The notes under the pieces: generated by a model | What the model was told of the DNA's origin: nothing | The model's database searches: none | What the model saw: the letters and a program-made list of their open reading frames with translations, nothing else | Part shown: piece by piece, positions 17,836 to 26,345 of the stretch | Position numbering within the stretch: the first letter of the stretch is position 1 | How the letters are laid out: every line of letters starts with the position of its first letter | Made by a program: the position numbers and the translations under genes | DNA from: Planctomycetota bacterium | GTDB lineage: Bacteria > Planctomycetota > Planctomycetia > Planctomycetales > Planctomycetaceae | Assembly: GCA_018242525.1 (NCBI GenBank) | Contig: JAFEBS010000017.1 | Coordinates: 223,106 to 287,105, forward strand | DNA: 64,000 nucleotides | Reading direction: 5' to 3'

Positions 17836-18618
17836 ATGAAAGCCCGGCTGATCATTTCCAGTGTCCTGGTGGCGCTCGGTTGTGCCTGGGTTGGTTGTGC
17901 TCAACCTCGTACCGGTCGGTCCGCGCCACAGCAGGTCCATTCCAGCAATCAGCGCGATGAGGAATCGGTGGGGGATTCATCTGCAGAGGTTGTCACTGCC
18001 AGCTATACGCCATCAGTCGGCGCAGCGGCGGGACCACGTGTGACCCTGCGACGACAATTGGTGCTCTTCAGTAATCACACCGACGTCGAAGCAATCCTGC
18101 AGGGATTATGGGGAGACATTCCAGCCGATCCAGATTCACCCCGCAGCCAGATTGTCGCGACGGACGAGATTCTGGCAACGTTACAGCCCCATCTGGCAAC
18201 ACGCGCTGTGGGACTTCGCCCCGAAGTCTCCACGGTCATTGCCAGCGGCGCGGCCTCGTCCTGGAAGGATGAGAATCAACCAGACTACCAGTGGCGGGTG
18301 ACACCGACCGTCGAAGCCTCCGATGTCATTCAGGTCTCCATCTCGGGACAGCCCGGTGCACTTTCGATTGGCAGCAAGAACGAGAATATTCTGAAGGTGG
18401 CCGCCACCTCGGAACTTCGGCCTGGCCAATCTCTGATGATCGAAGGCCTGGACTGCAAACGCGGAAGCGCGGAAGTTACGCGAGTTCCCGTGCTGAGTGA
18501 TCTTCCAGTTGTCGGCGATCGACTCTTTTCTAAGGTTAAGACCACCGTGATAACTATGAAAACGCTGTATCTCGTCAGTGCTGAAATCGCGGCGGAACCG
18601 GATGCGGAAGAAGAATGA
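17836..18618 (+). CDS. Lipoprotein with a secretin-like C-terminal signature
   Basis: A 260-residue lipoprotein: signal peptide with lipobox WVGC (Cys21), a Ser/Gln-rich linker, then about 200 residues of beta-type sequence. The C-terminal third contains VPVLSDLPVVGDRLFSKV, closely resembling the VPxLGDIPxxGxLF signature of type II/IV pilus secretins, and LRPGQSLMIEGL, which also occurs in secretin domains. At 260 residues it is far too short to be a full secretin, and no other pilus or secretion gene is adjacent. Function not assigned. GAGATCC precedes the ATG. Confidence 0.7.
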   Translation: MKARLIISSVLVALGCAWVGCAQPRTGRSAPQQVHSSNQRDEESVGDSSAEVVTASYTPSVGAAAGPRVTLRRQLVLFSNHTDVEAILQGLWGDIPADPDSPRSQIVATDEILATLQPHLATRAVGLRPEVSTVIASGAASSWKDENQPDYQWRVTPTVEASDVIQVSISGQPGALSIGSKNENILKVAATSELRPGQSLMIEGLDCKRGSAEVTRVPVLSDLPVVGDRLFSKVKTTVITMKTLYLVSAEIAAEPDAEEE

Positions 18619-19015
18619 AGAATCGTCGTTACGAACCCTAAAACTGATTCATTTCCACTGATGATTCATGGGATGGTGGTCGGAAGGGAGGCAGGTGATT
18701 GACCACAGGCCTGCTTTTTGGGATACTTCGGACTTCTCGACGTCGGAGTTTCGAGGACCGTCGTGCGAACTTTCCCGGGTTTCGGCACGATTCTGGCCAC
18801 GGCTGGCCAACCAATGCTGGAATGACAGGACTCTTCCAGCCCGCGTGAATCGGAAAAACTTCCCAGCGGTAATCGTCCTGGATCCTACAGGCAGTTTCAC
18901 TTGTCAACGAGATGGCTCGCAATGAGTCTTCCAAACCCGGCGGGGTTGTTGTGGAATGAGCGTCGGCCGCCGCCGTCGCCCGGCTAGCAATAGCGTCAAG
19001 AAGGCGAGGGTTTTG
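18619..19015. other. Intergenic region, no gene seen
   Basis: About 400 bases between the lipoprotein gene and speD. Frames on either strand look like chance openings (Arg/Ser-rich, no start signals). A weak hairpin at 18691-18714 (GCAGG/CCTGC) is followed by five T and could be a poor terminator for the lipoprotein gene. No promoter is evident. Confidence 0.4.
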
Positions 19016-19429
19016 ATGGAGCACTTGGGCAGGCATGTCATCATCGAATTGTGGGGGTGCAACGACGCCGCGATCAATGACTCGGAACTCGTGAAAAGCG
19101 CGATGCTGGACGCGGTCCGTGCGGCAAATGCCACTCTGCTGAACATTTACGTCCACACCTTCAGCCCGCAAGGGGTCACCGGAGTGGCGGTCTTGTCCGA
19201 GTCCCATCTTTCGATTCACACCTGGCCTGAGCACCGCTACGTCGCCGCCGACGTCTTTACCTGCGGTGAAACCACGAAGCCCCAAGCTGCGGCAGATGTT
19301 CTGGCCCGAAGATTTGGCGCGGAACAGACGGTCGTCCGGGAATTGGAACGCGGTGTGTTTCCGACGCCGGAGCCCCCCAGAGAACCGAATCCAAAGTCGA
19401 TCAGACCGCGCAAACTGGCCGGGGTCTGA
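19016..19429 (+). CDS. speD: S-adenosylmethionine decarboxylase proenzyme (short bacterial type)
   Basis: Makes decarboxylated SAM, the aminopropyl donor for spermidine. The 137-residue proenzyme is the typical class 1B size. Self-cleavage is expected at Glu62-Ser63 in LSESHLSIHTWPEHRY, giving a pyruvoyl group from Ser63; the processing His68 and catalytic Cys83 (DVFTCGE) are present. The start at 19016 (MEHLGRHVIIEL) was chosen because GCGAGGG lies about 5 bases upstream; an in-frame extension to 18956 is Arg-rich and unlike the family. A Pro-rich tail of about 20 residues extends past the family core. No spermidine synthase gene is seen nearby. Confidence 0.93.
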   Translation: MEHLGRHVIIELWGCNDAAINDSELVKSAMLDAVRAANATLLNIYVHTFSPQGVTGVAVLSESHLSIHTWPEHRYVAADVFTCGETTKPQAAADVLARRFGAEQTVVRELERGVFPTPEPPREPNPKSIRPRKLAGV

Positions 19430-19518
19430 TCCGCAGGGGCACTGTTCCCAATTGACCGACTTGCACCGTTGTCATACAAGTCCAACGCCCGTTGGACTTG
19501 CGTGACACGGAAATCGTC

Positions 19519-20982
19519 ATGAGCCGATTGTCAGGAATGAAACTCCCGCAAACTGCGTCAATTTCGGGCCTGCGCACGTCCACAGCCCAACTTCAAAATC
19601 GACCTCAGCGGACTTCCGGACAACCTGTGACGCCACTTCCCCTGGTGGATGCCGGGTTAACGCGGACCTGTCCGGGCGAAACTCATCCGATCTCGCACAG
19701 TGTCCATTTGGCCCGACTTTCTTCCGGTTACACGGGTTGTCAGGACTGCCGCTGGAATGACTCCGCCAGCCAATCCATCCGTCGCCAGCCACATCGTCGC
19801 TCGCTGGTGTCCGCCGCCGGAATCCGGGGCGTCTATCTGAACGACCTGGATCGGACTCAAGCGGCCGATTGGGGAGCCGCATTTGCGTCGTTCCTCTGGG
19901 ACGAACAACCACGAATTGGTCGTCAATCCCCGTCTCCGTCCGTTCCTGAGCTTCCGTCCGGTTCCCTTTCAGATGCCAGCATTGCCATTCCGGCCCTGGT
20001 GACCCCTCAATCCCGCCGCGGCCCCGCGGTCGTCATCGGTTTCGACGAACGCCCTTCATCGCCGGATATCGTGATGGGAGTCGCACTCGGGTTGCGGCGG
20101 ATGGGCTGTCACGTGATTGATCTGGGTCAGGTTTCGCGGCCGTGTTTTCATTTTGCCGTCCATCACCTGGAAGCCGTCGGCGGAGTTTTCGTGACGGGGT
20201 CGGGATGCGATCCCGCCTGGACGGGATTCCACTTCGCCGGACGGGGTTCAATGCCCTGGCTGCAGTCTGAACAACTGAATGAATTGGAACAACGAGCCCG
20301 TGCCACGATCGCTCGGCCAACGAGAACGGCCGGAGTTCAGCGGGCGTTTCACGCAGACGTTCCGTATCAGACGAGACTCTGGAAGTTGTTTCACGCTTTA
20401 CGACCGTTGCAGATTGTCTGCGGGAACGCCACGTGGCAATTGCCACGAGTGCTGGACACCCTGTTTTCGCGACTCCCCTGTCAATTGATTCATGAGCAAT
20501 TGCCCGTTCGTCGCCGGGATTTGAACGATCCGCAGGATCCGGAGATCCGCCGGGTCGCTGCAAACGTCGTTGCCGGTCGGCATCATCTGGGACTGATTGT
20601 CGATGATGATGGGGAACGATGTGCGTTTGTGACAGACAATGGCCAACTGGTCACCGCCGGAGAACTCGCCCGACTGCTCGTACTGCTGGAAATGCACGAG
20701 CACCGTGCCACAAGAGTTGTCGTGGATGAAGCGTTGTCTTCCGAGGTTCGCGAATGGCTGACGTCCGTGGGAACCGCGTGTCAGATCGAGTCCTCGACTC
20801 CTTCGGAATTGCCTGCGGCAGTCCTGCAACACAACGCAGCACTTGGAATCACCGCGGATCATCGCGTCTGGTTTGGCGGCCTCTACCCGACGTGCAACGC
20901 GATCGTGACTTTGGCCCGCGTCCTGCAGGCCCTGAGCCTGAGCGACACGCCCATGTCTGACGTCATCCGCCGGGCAGGCTAA
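19519..20982 (+). CDS. Degenerate phosphohexomutase (PMM/PGM) superfamily protein
   Basis: A 487-residue protein whose core follows the alpha-D-phosphohexomutase plan. The N-terminal motif is AGIRGVYLNDLDRTQAADWG near 100, then VVIGFDERPSSPDIVMGV, then the phosphoserine loop position as VTGSGCDPAWTGFHF where TASHNPPxWNxxKF is expected. The Ser is kept but His-Asn-Pro are replaced. The metal loop is VDDDGER (canonical DGDGDR), and the sugar-binding GEGNGG motif is absent, replaced by TADHRVWFGG. A 95-residue N-terminal extension with a CQDC pair is not part of the family. It may be a weak mutase, a different phosphotransferase or a non-catalytic paralogue. The ATG at 19519 has CGGAAA upstream. 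Confidence 0.72.
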   Translation: MSRLSGMKLPQTASISGLRTSTAQLQNRPQRTSGQPVTPLPLVDAGLTRTCPGETHPISHSVHLARLSSGYTGCQDCRWNDSASQSIRRQPHRRSLVSAAGIRGVYLNDLDRTQAADWGAAFASFLWDEQPRIGRQSPSPSVPELPSGSLSDASIAIPALVTPQSRRGPAVVIGFDERPSSPDIVMGVALGLRRMGCHVIDLGQVSRPCFHFAVHHLEAVGGVFVTGSGCDPAWTGFHFAGRGSMPWLQSEQLNELEQRARATIARPTRTAGVQRAFHADVPYQTRLWKLFHALRPLQIVCGNATWQLPRVLDTLFSRLPCQLIHEQLPVRRRDLNDPQDPEIRRVAANVVAGRHHLGLIVDDDGERCAFVTDNGQLVTAGELARLLVLLEMHEHRATRVVVDEALSSEVREWLTSVGTACQIESSTPSELPAAVLQHNAALGITADHRVWFGGLYPTCNAIVTLARVLQALSLSDTPMSDVIRRAG

Positions 20983-21007
20983 ATAGCGTTGTATGCGCCT
21001 GGGACAC

Positions 21008-21030
21008 TAGCCCGACGCGCGAGCGAGGGA
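21008..21030. repeat. Short dispersed motif TAGCCCGACGCGCGAGCGAGGGA
   Basis: Related pieces occur at 25846-25863 (CCGCGTGAGCGAGGGAT) and 39929-39945 (AAGCCCGACGCGCGCGT), each in an intergenic region just after a gene. I recall similar intergenic motifs from planctomycete genomes. Confidence 0.5.
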
Positions 21031-21117
21031 TTCGTCGATGCGTGTCCAACTTGTAGCCGAACTCGTGAGAGTTCGGAGATTTCCGAAGTCTCCCGACGTC
21101 CACTACCCTGACAGAGC

Positions 21118-21438
21118 TCAAGGCAAGTCGACAAACACGTCGGTTCCTTCGACCGTTACCGGGAACAATGTCTGGCACAGACGCCTGTTCAGACAGTGCT
21201 GACCCGAAGTGACATCAAACTGCCATCCGTGCCAGGGGCAGGTTACGATGTGCCCTTGTACAACGCCCTGAGCCAATGGCCCGCCTGCATGCGGGCAAAT
21301 GCCGTCGAGGGCATGGAAGCCGTCGTCGAGATGAAACAGGGCCACGATGCGCCCCCCAGCCACGAATTCGCGACCTGTTCCGACTGGAACATCGGCCACC
21401 GCGGCAATTCGATGACGTTCAGACATGAGCAGTTCCAT
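21118..21438 (-). CDS. Rieske [2Fe-2S] ferredoxin-like protein
   Basis: A 106-residue single-domain Rieske protein with cluster ligands in CPHAGGPL (Cys-x-His) and CPWHGWQF (Cys-x2-His). It is soluble, with no signal or membrane anchor, like the small subunit of nitrite reductase (NirD) or Rieske ferredoxins of ring-hydroxylating oxygenases. No partner reductase or oxygenase is adjacent. It starts 29 bases after the acyltransferase gene on the same strand and is likely cotranscribed with it. ATG 21426 is an alternative start. Confidence 0.88.
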   Translation of the reverse strand: MELLMSERHRIAAVADVPVGTGREFVAGGRIVALFHLDDGFHALDGICPHAGGPLAQGVVQGHIVTCPWHGWQFDVTSGQHCLNRRLCQTLFPVTVEGTDVFVDLP

Positions 21439-21467
21439 GGTGGCCGACGCTGCCAGCTTCGGATCAG

Positions 21468-22424
21468 TTAGCCGGCCAATCGTTGCGGTTGCGTTTTCTG
21501 CCTGACACGAGGTTCGCTCTTCCAGCGTCGGTGAACCCAGAAGTATTGCTCGGGAGCCCGGCGAATGGCCTGTTCCAGAGCCGTCGTGAATTGACGCGTG
21601 ATCTCGCCGACCGGATCACTGCTGGTGATGGTGCGCGGATCGATCAAGGCATCGCAACCCACTTCAAAATTGACCCAGGGAGAGTCGTCAAAACTGTCAG
21701 GACGACGAATGGCATATCCCACGATGATCAGGGCATCGTATTCCAAGGCCAGCAACGCGATCGATTTGAAGGTCGACGCCGGGCGACCGAAGAAATCGAC
21801 GAACAGCCCCCGCGGCCCGGCATCCTGATCGCAGAGCATCCCCAGATTTCCACCCAACTCAAGCAGGGCCGTCATGTCGTCGTATCCCCCCGACTTCATC
21901 ATCAGGCGGTGTCCCGTCAATTCCCGGTAACGTCGAAACCACTGGTGTAGATACGGATTGTCCAGTTCCCTGGCGACGATCCCCATGGGAAACCCCCAGA
22001 TCCCGAACAGCGACGGACCGATTTCCCAGTTACCAAAGTGACCTCCCAGCAGGATGACTCGACGTCCCGAACAGACGGCTTCATTGGTCCGCGTGAAATC
22101 GGCAAACTGAACGGATTGCCGGTAACTGTGAATGTGCAGTTTGCGGATCGATTGGACGATCTCGGCGACCGTGCGAAACAGGTGAATCCACATCCGATAA
22201 ACCAGCACTTCGATTTCCGCATCGCAATACTGTTCGCCGAACGCCAGCTTGACGTTTTCGTACGCGACCTGATACCGCGTCCACTTGCGCGGCAACCCAT
22301 AATGAATGAACCACGCCAACTGTTCCGCAAGGCGGGCAGACGCGCGCGGGGAAAGGCAATCAACAATGCAGACCAGCGTCTGAAAGACGAGGAATTCAAG
22401 CCGGTGTCGGATGGAAAGCAGCAT
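21468..22424 (-). CDS. LpxL/HtrB-family lysophospholipid/lipid A acyltransferase
   Basis: A 318-residue membrane-associated acyltransferase. The HxxxxE catalytic motif is in LLGGHFGNWEIGP, and the C-terminal family signature PEQYFWVHRRWK is present. An N-terminal hydrophobic helix (LEFLVFQTLVCIVDCLS) would anchor it to the inner membrane. Family members add a secondary acyl chain to Kdo-lipid A or acylate other lipids; the exact substrate is not determined by sequence. AGGG lies 7 bases before the ATG at 22424. It is followed by the Rieske gene. Confidence 0.85.
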   Translation of the reverse strand: MLLSIRHRLEFLVFQTLVCIVDCLSPRASARLAEQLAWFIHYGLPRKWTRYQVAYENVKLAFGEQYCDAEIEVLVYRMWIHLFRTVAEIVQSIRKLHIHSYRQSVQFADFTRTNEAVCSGRRVILLGGHFGNWEIGPSLFGIWGFPMGIVARELDNPYLHQWFRRYRELTGHRLMMKSGGYDDMTALLELGGNLGMLCDQDAGPRGLFVDFFGRPASTFKSIALLALEYDALIIVGYAIRRPDSFDDSPWVNFEVGCDALIDPRTITSSDPVGEITRQFTTALEQAIRRAPEQYFWVHRRWKSEPRVRQKTQPQRLAG

Positions 22425-22562
22425 GATCATCCCTGATCGACGCATGGAATGGCGTATACGCAATGACCGGTCCCCGCCAGTCGGCGGAAAGTCTCCCCCG
22501 AACTTCCCATCCCGTCAACTGAGGATTCCCGGGAAGACTCCGGCTCGACAGAGCCTTCCAGG

Positions 22563-22596
22563 AAAAAAGCCGACCCCGCGATTGCGAGGCCGGCTT
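22563..22596 (-). terminator. Rho-independent terminator of the Cys/Pro-rich protein gene
   Basis: Minus strand: a GC-rich stem AAGCCGGCCTCGC / GCGGGGTCGGCTT with two mismatches, a tight AATC-type loop and a TTTTTT tail, 34 bases after the stop of the gene ending at 22630. Confidence 0.88.
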
Positions 22597-22629
22597 CGAT
22601 TTCCATGCAGATTCTGTCGGGATTCCGTC

Positions 22630-23115
22630 TCAGTCATCGTAATCCACAACGATTTTGCCATTCACCGAGATGATGTTGACGGCGTATTTGCCGTAGTCAT
22701 AGCGTGTCTTGTTCCCGTGGCGGGTGACGCAGACCTTGGGGCAACCGCAGGCGGGAACGCAGATTTCCACATTCACGCAGGGACGTGGCGCACAGCCGCA
22801 ACGATCGCGGGGAGTGCAGGGATCAGGGACCTGCACGATGATCGGAACGGCGCACGGGGCGATGTTCCGGGGCGAACGAACTTTGACGCAGGGAAACAAT
22901 GTGGCGTCAGCCGTCGTCACGACGGGCAGTTGTCCGACCGGGCCGCTGTACTGAATTTCCGGGACGGGAGACAACGGTGCCGGCATCGGCAAATCTGTTC
23001 CCTGCTGAGAGAGCAGCGTGGGACCGCCCAGGAAGACCGAGCGAGCATCAGCGCCGATGGCTGCCGTCGCCATCAGGGCCAATCCAAGAGTGAAACTGGC
23101 ACAAATCCGATTCAT
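22630..23115 (-). CDS. Small secreted Cys/Pro-rich protein, function unknown
   Basis: A 161-residue protein with a signal peptide (MNRICASFTLGLALMATAAIGADA), a Pro-rich middle and a Cys cluster (CTPRDRCGCAPRPC, then ICVPACGCPKVC). It ends with YDYGKYAVNIISVNGKIVVDYDD. GGAAGGAG lies 7 bases before the ATG, a strong ribosome binding site, and a strong terminator follows, suggesting good expression as a single gene. No known domain is recognised; the Cys spacing suggests a disulfide-stabilised or metal-binding envelope protein. Confidence 0.72.
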   Translation of the reverse strand: MNRICASFTLGLALMATAAIGADARSVFLGGPTLLSQQGTDLPMPAPLSPVPEIQYSGPVGQLPVVTTADATLFPCVKVRSPRNIAPCAVPIIVQVPDPCTPRDRCGCAPRPCVNVEICVPACGCPKVCVTRHGNKTRYDYGKYAVNIISVNGKIVVDYDD

Positions 23116-23118
23116 CAA

Positions 23119-23653
23119 ACTACTCCTTCCGAGGTACAGAGACTCGAACTTCCGTGGATCGAGTCACTGAACCGAACCAAAAACCCCTGAAGCTGACGGA
23201 CCAAACCGATCATGGTCGGTCGTTCTGGCTTCAGCACAAGCTTAAATCACGAACCGTTACGACAACGCTTCGTGTTGTGAATACTTTCAAAAGCCCCCTG
23301 CCATCCCTGCAGGTCGTCAGGTGTAGGAATAATAGGTAACTTCTGCCCACACAAGCGATCACCCAAAAATTCCACTTATTTACCGCAGGTTAACGCATGT
23401 TGTTTCTTGAATCTGTGGCAACAGATTATCCGCTGCACACCCGCCGTCGACAAGCGGATCAACCGAAACGATTGTCGAAATGCCCGAAATACGGACCTGT
23501 CGATTTGCAGAGAATTCTCTGTAAACTCACTTGCCAATTGCAGGCATGGCTCATCGCAAGCATAATTGAGAAAACGTGGTGGAGCGGTCTAAAACCAGAA
23601 TCCAATCTCGAATCCCCGTCAGATTGATTGCGGACACCGTGGGAGGTGCAGTG
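23119..23653. other. Divergent intergenic region
   Basis: About 535 bases between two divergent genes. It holds an inverted repeat at 23187-23234, but I see no credible gene. One frame at 23397-23627 opens but is unlike a protein and lacks a ribosome site. Promoters for both flanking genes are presumably here but none stands out. Confidence 0.4.
23187..23234. repeat. Inverted repeat, possible regulatory hairpin
   Basis: Outer arms CTGAAGC (23187-23193) and GCTTCAG (23228-23234) enclose inner arms CCGA/TCGG around TCATGG. There is no T-run, so it looks more like an operator or RNA structure than a terminator. Confidence 0.35.
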
Positions 23654-24706
23654 ATGTTGAGTTTCCGAAACAGCGCTTGTAGCGAATTGGCATCATGGCT
23701 TGTCCGGACAGGCACTGCACTCGCGGTGTGCTTCACACTTTCGGCGATCGGTTGCGGTAAGTCATCTGGTCCGAAGGCTGCTCAAGTGGAAGAACCGGCC
23801 GCCAGGCCGGACCGGGTGGCAGCGGCGGATCACGCAGAAAAAACGCCAGCAAAATCCAACAAGAAGGACGGCATCCCGTATGACGCGTTCTTCGAGAATC
23901 CTTTGGAAGTCGCCGCCAACGCTGACAAGGTGGTTGGTGGCCCGCCGGCGAGCGTGCCTGGCGATGTCCCTGAAAAAATGACGGAAAAGCCGGCAGCGGC
24001 CGCTGGAGCGCTGGCCTGGGGTGACTACCTGCCTGCAGAAAACCTGCAGAGCGAAATCAAAAAGATCATGAATCGCTTGAAGGCATCGATGCAGAATCCG
24101 GGAACCTACAACGGAAACTACAAGGAAATCGAGGCGGACGGGGCGGTGATTGCGGCCTTGGCGGCCATCGCGATCGACCATTCCGGGGAGATCAGTTGGA
24201 AGGCGAATGCCCCCTTGATTCGCGAGTTTGGCCTGGGGCTCTCAAAAGCGGCGGTGGGGTTGGGTAAAGAGAACTACGAGAATACAAAGGTCGCCTACGA
24301 GAATCTCGATTCGGTTTTCGGAGGCACCATTCCCGCCGACGCTCCGAAGGTGGCCCCGAAGCAACCCTTCAGCGAGGTCGCCGATCGGGGCGGCCTGATG
24401 AAACGGATCGAAAAAGCGCGGAATCACCTGCGTGACAACATCAACACCGACGCCAAGCTGAAGTCCGAAAGTGATTCCGTGCAGCACGAAGCGATGATGA
24501 TCTCGACGCTGGGAAAAGTTGTCTCCTTCGAGGATTACACCAGTGCCGATGAAGAAGAGTACAAGGGGTTTGTGGAAGCACTGATCAGTGGCGCCAAAGA
24601 GGCCAATGCCGCCGCCAAGGATCAAAGCTTTCAGAAATTCACGGATTCGATGAACAAGGTCAACAAGTCCTGTGATCAATGCCACGCCCAATATGGCAAT
24701 GGTTGA
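23654..24706 (+). CDS. Lipoprotein with C-terminal cytochrome-c heme motif
   Basis: A 350-residue predicted lipoprotein with lipobox AIGC, followed by a Lys/Ala/Pro-rich linker and a mostly helical domain. A single heme-binding CDQCH sits close to the C-terminus (SCDQCHAQYG), the arrangement of class II (c'-type) cytochromes, whose CxxCH is on the last helix of a four-helix bundle. Two similar helical halves are suggested (LQSEIKKIMNRLKASMQN and LMKRIEKARNHLRDNINTD), a possible internal duplication in which only the second half kept the heme site. The ATG at 23654 has GGAGG about 6 bases upstream. Confidence 0.72.
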   Translation: MLSFRNSACSELASWLVRTGTALAVCFTLSAIGCGKSSGPKAAQVEEPAARPDRVAAADHAEKTPAKSNKKDGIPYDAFFENPLEVAANADKVVGGPPASVPGDVPEKMTEKPAAAAGALAWGDYLPAENLQSEIKKIMNRLKASMQNPGTYNGNYKEIEADGAVIAALAAIAIDHSGEISWKANAPLIREFGLGLSKAAVGLGKENYENTKVAYENLDSVFGGTIPADAPKVAPKQPFSEVADRGGLMKRIEKARNHLRDNINTDAKLKSESDSVQHEAMMISTLGKVVSFEDYTSADEEEYKGFVEALISGAKEANAAAKDQSFQKFTDSMNKVNKSCDQCHAQYGNG

Positions 24707-24715
24707 CGGGGCTTC

Positions 24716-24801
24716 GCCCACAAAATGGGATCAGACCCCTGCCACAGGTATTTAAAAAGTAGAAACCACATTGGGAGGGGGTCAAACCCCATTTTGTGGG
24801 C
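24716..24801. repeat. Dispersed palindromic repeat, type B, copy 1
   Basis: An 86-base element with inverted ends GCCCACAAAATGGG...CCCATTTTGTGGGC and GACCCC arms inside. Its reverse complement aligns with the 86-base element at 57361-57446, sharing CCCCCTCCCAATGT, TACCTGTGGC and the flanking TGACCCC arms. Confidence 0.85.
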
Positions 24802-24863
24802 AAACCCGGGCTGCGGTTCCAGTCCTTGAATCACTGCAAAAATATCTGCCGGAGTCATTACCC

Positions 24864-25820
24864 ATGCGAATTCCCTGTCTGTCTCCGACGATCATCTGCC
24901 TGTCGCTCGCCTGTTTGCCGCTCCTGTCGAGCCTGGGGCATGCCGAAGTGTTCGAGTTGAAGAACGGGTACACCGTGGAAGGGACTGTCCTGAAACAGCA
25001 GGGGGACGTGCTGCTGGTGGACATCGGGGTGGACGAGGTCCGGATTCCCCTGTCACAGATCAAATCGCGTCGGGCATCGCAGGACTCGGCCGTGGCGACG
25101 GTGCATGAAAAAAAGCATCAGCTCTATCGGACCGCTCAACTGCCACGACGCAGCGTGAAAGACCTGACCGAGAAATTTGGCGAAGGGGTCGTGCTGGTGC
25201 AGACCCCGGGCGGTCTGGGATCGGGATTCATCGTCAATGAAAGTGGCTTTTGCGTCACGAACTATCACGTCGTGGAAAAGGAAACACGCATTGCCGTGAC
25301 AATTTTCCACCGCGGTTCGGATGGGGAATTTAATCGCCGTCGCGTGGATGATGTCCGAATTGTCGCGTTGAATCCGTTCTTTGATCTGGCCCTGCTGCAG
25401 ATCCCGGCACAGAAGGATCTGGTTTTCAAGCCAGTGTTCCTGGCAGCCGAGGATGACCTGCAGGAGGGGGAAGAAGTTTTCGCGATCGGTAATCCGCTGG
25501 GATTGGAACGATCGGTTTCCCAGGGAATCATCGGAACGAAAAACCGCAACTTCAAGGGCCAAGTCTACATCCAGACCACGGCCGAGATCAACCCGGGGAA
25601 CAGTGGTGGCCCGCTGTTCAACGCCCGGGGCGAAGTCATTGGTGTCACGAACATGAAGCTCCTGTTCTCGGAAGGACTGGGTTTCGCGATTCCGGCACCG
25701 TACCTGAAGCTGTTCCTGGACAATCATGAGGCGTTTGCGTTCGATCGCAACAATCCCAATTCCGGGTTCCGTTACCTCGATCCACCCCGGCGCAAGAACC
25801 AGAGCACGCCAAAAGAGTAA
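24864..25820 (+). CDS. Secreted trypsin-like serine protease (HtrA-type, no PDZ)
   Basis: A 318-residue protein with a signal peptide (ending near GHA), a small beta-barrel-like N-terminal domain ([36 protein letters not shown]) and an S1C protease domain. The catalytic triad is visible: His in VTNYHVV, Asp in FFDLALLQI and Ser in GNSGGPLFN. The chain ends soon after the protease domain, so no PDZ domain is present, unlike DegP/DegS. GGAG is about 10 bases before the ATG at 24864. In-frame sequence further upstream derives from the type B repeat and is not credible coding. Confidence 0.87.
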   Translation: MRIPCLSPTIICLSLACLPLLSSLGHAEVFELKNGYTVEGTVLKQQGDVLLVDIGVDEVRIPLSQIKSRRASQDSAVATVHEKKHQLYRTAQLPRRSVKDLTEKFGEGVVLVQTPGGLGSGFIVNESGFCVTNYHVVEKETRIAVTIFHRGSDGEFNRRRVDDVRIVALNPFFDLALLQIPAQKDLVFKPVFLAAEDDLQEGEEVFAIGNPLGLERSVSQGIIGTKNRNFKGQVYIQTTAEINPGNSGGPLFNARGEVIGVTNMKLLFSEGLGFAIPAPYLKLFLDNHEAFAFDRNNPNSGFRYLDPPRRKNQSTPKE

Positions 25821-26345
25821 GCCGAGCAGTGCGAAACCAAGGTCCACCGCGTGAGCGAGGGATGGGTTGGCACTCGCTCAGAATGTTGTGATGACGGCTG
25901 CCGAGTAGATTGTGTGGCGGCACGATTGTTGTGCAAATTCGCGACCCGCCCACTACGGCCGGACCGCTGAAACCACTCGACGCGGGCGCGGGTATTCACC
26001 GATGCGGAATCGACGCCTGCTTGTGGGACATTTCGCCGATTCGAAGCAGGATTGTCTTGGTGATTAGAATTCGTCAGGATATCCTGCGGAATCTTGCTGT
26101 CGAATCGGGAATGAGGCCGTGGCACTAAGCAGCCCTTAGAAAAACGGGTCTGACCCTTTGGAGGGCAATGGATTTACCTCGAAAAGAGCATGCCCGGAGA
26201 GGGGCAGTCCCCTTTTTCACGGGATGCTGGTACTGACAGGACCATCAATAGTCTCACATCTGTTGCGACACAGGCGTCAATCAAAACAGTGTCGACCGTG
26301 TTGCTTTTCCCTGGAATTTAAGATCGAAAACGGACTGGAATCTTT
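25821..26345. other. Intergenic region with repeats, no gene
   Basis: About 525 bases. It contains a short GCGTGAGCGAGGGAT repeat at 25846-25863 and the type A palindromic repeat at 26138-26224. The remaining frames are short and without start signals. Confidence 0.45.
26138..26224. repeat. Dispersed palindromic repeat, type A, copy 2
   Basis: Same orientation as the copy at 10961-11050, with the core matching at 60 of 68 positions. Shared blocks include GACCCTTTG, GGCAATGGATT and AAAAGAGCATGCC. The outer arms are more diverged here. Confidence 0.8.
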
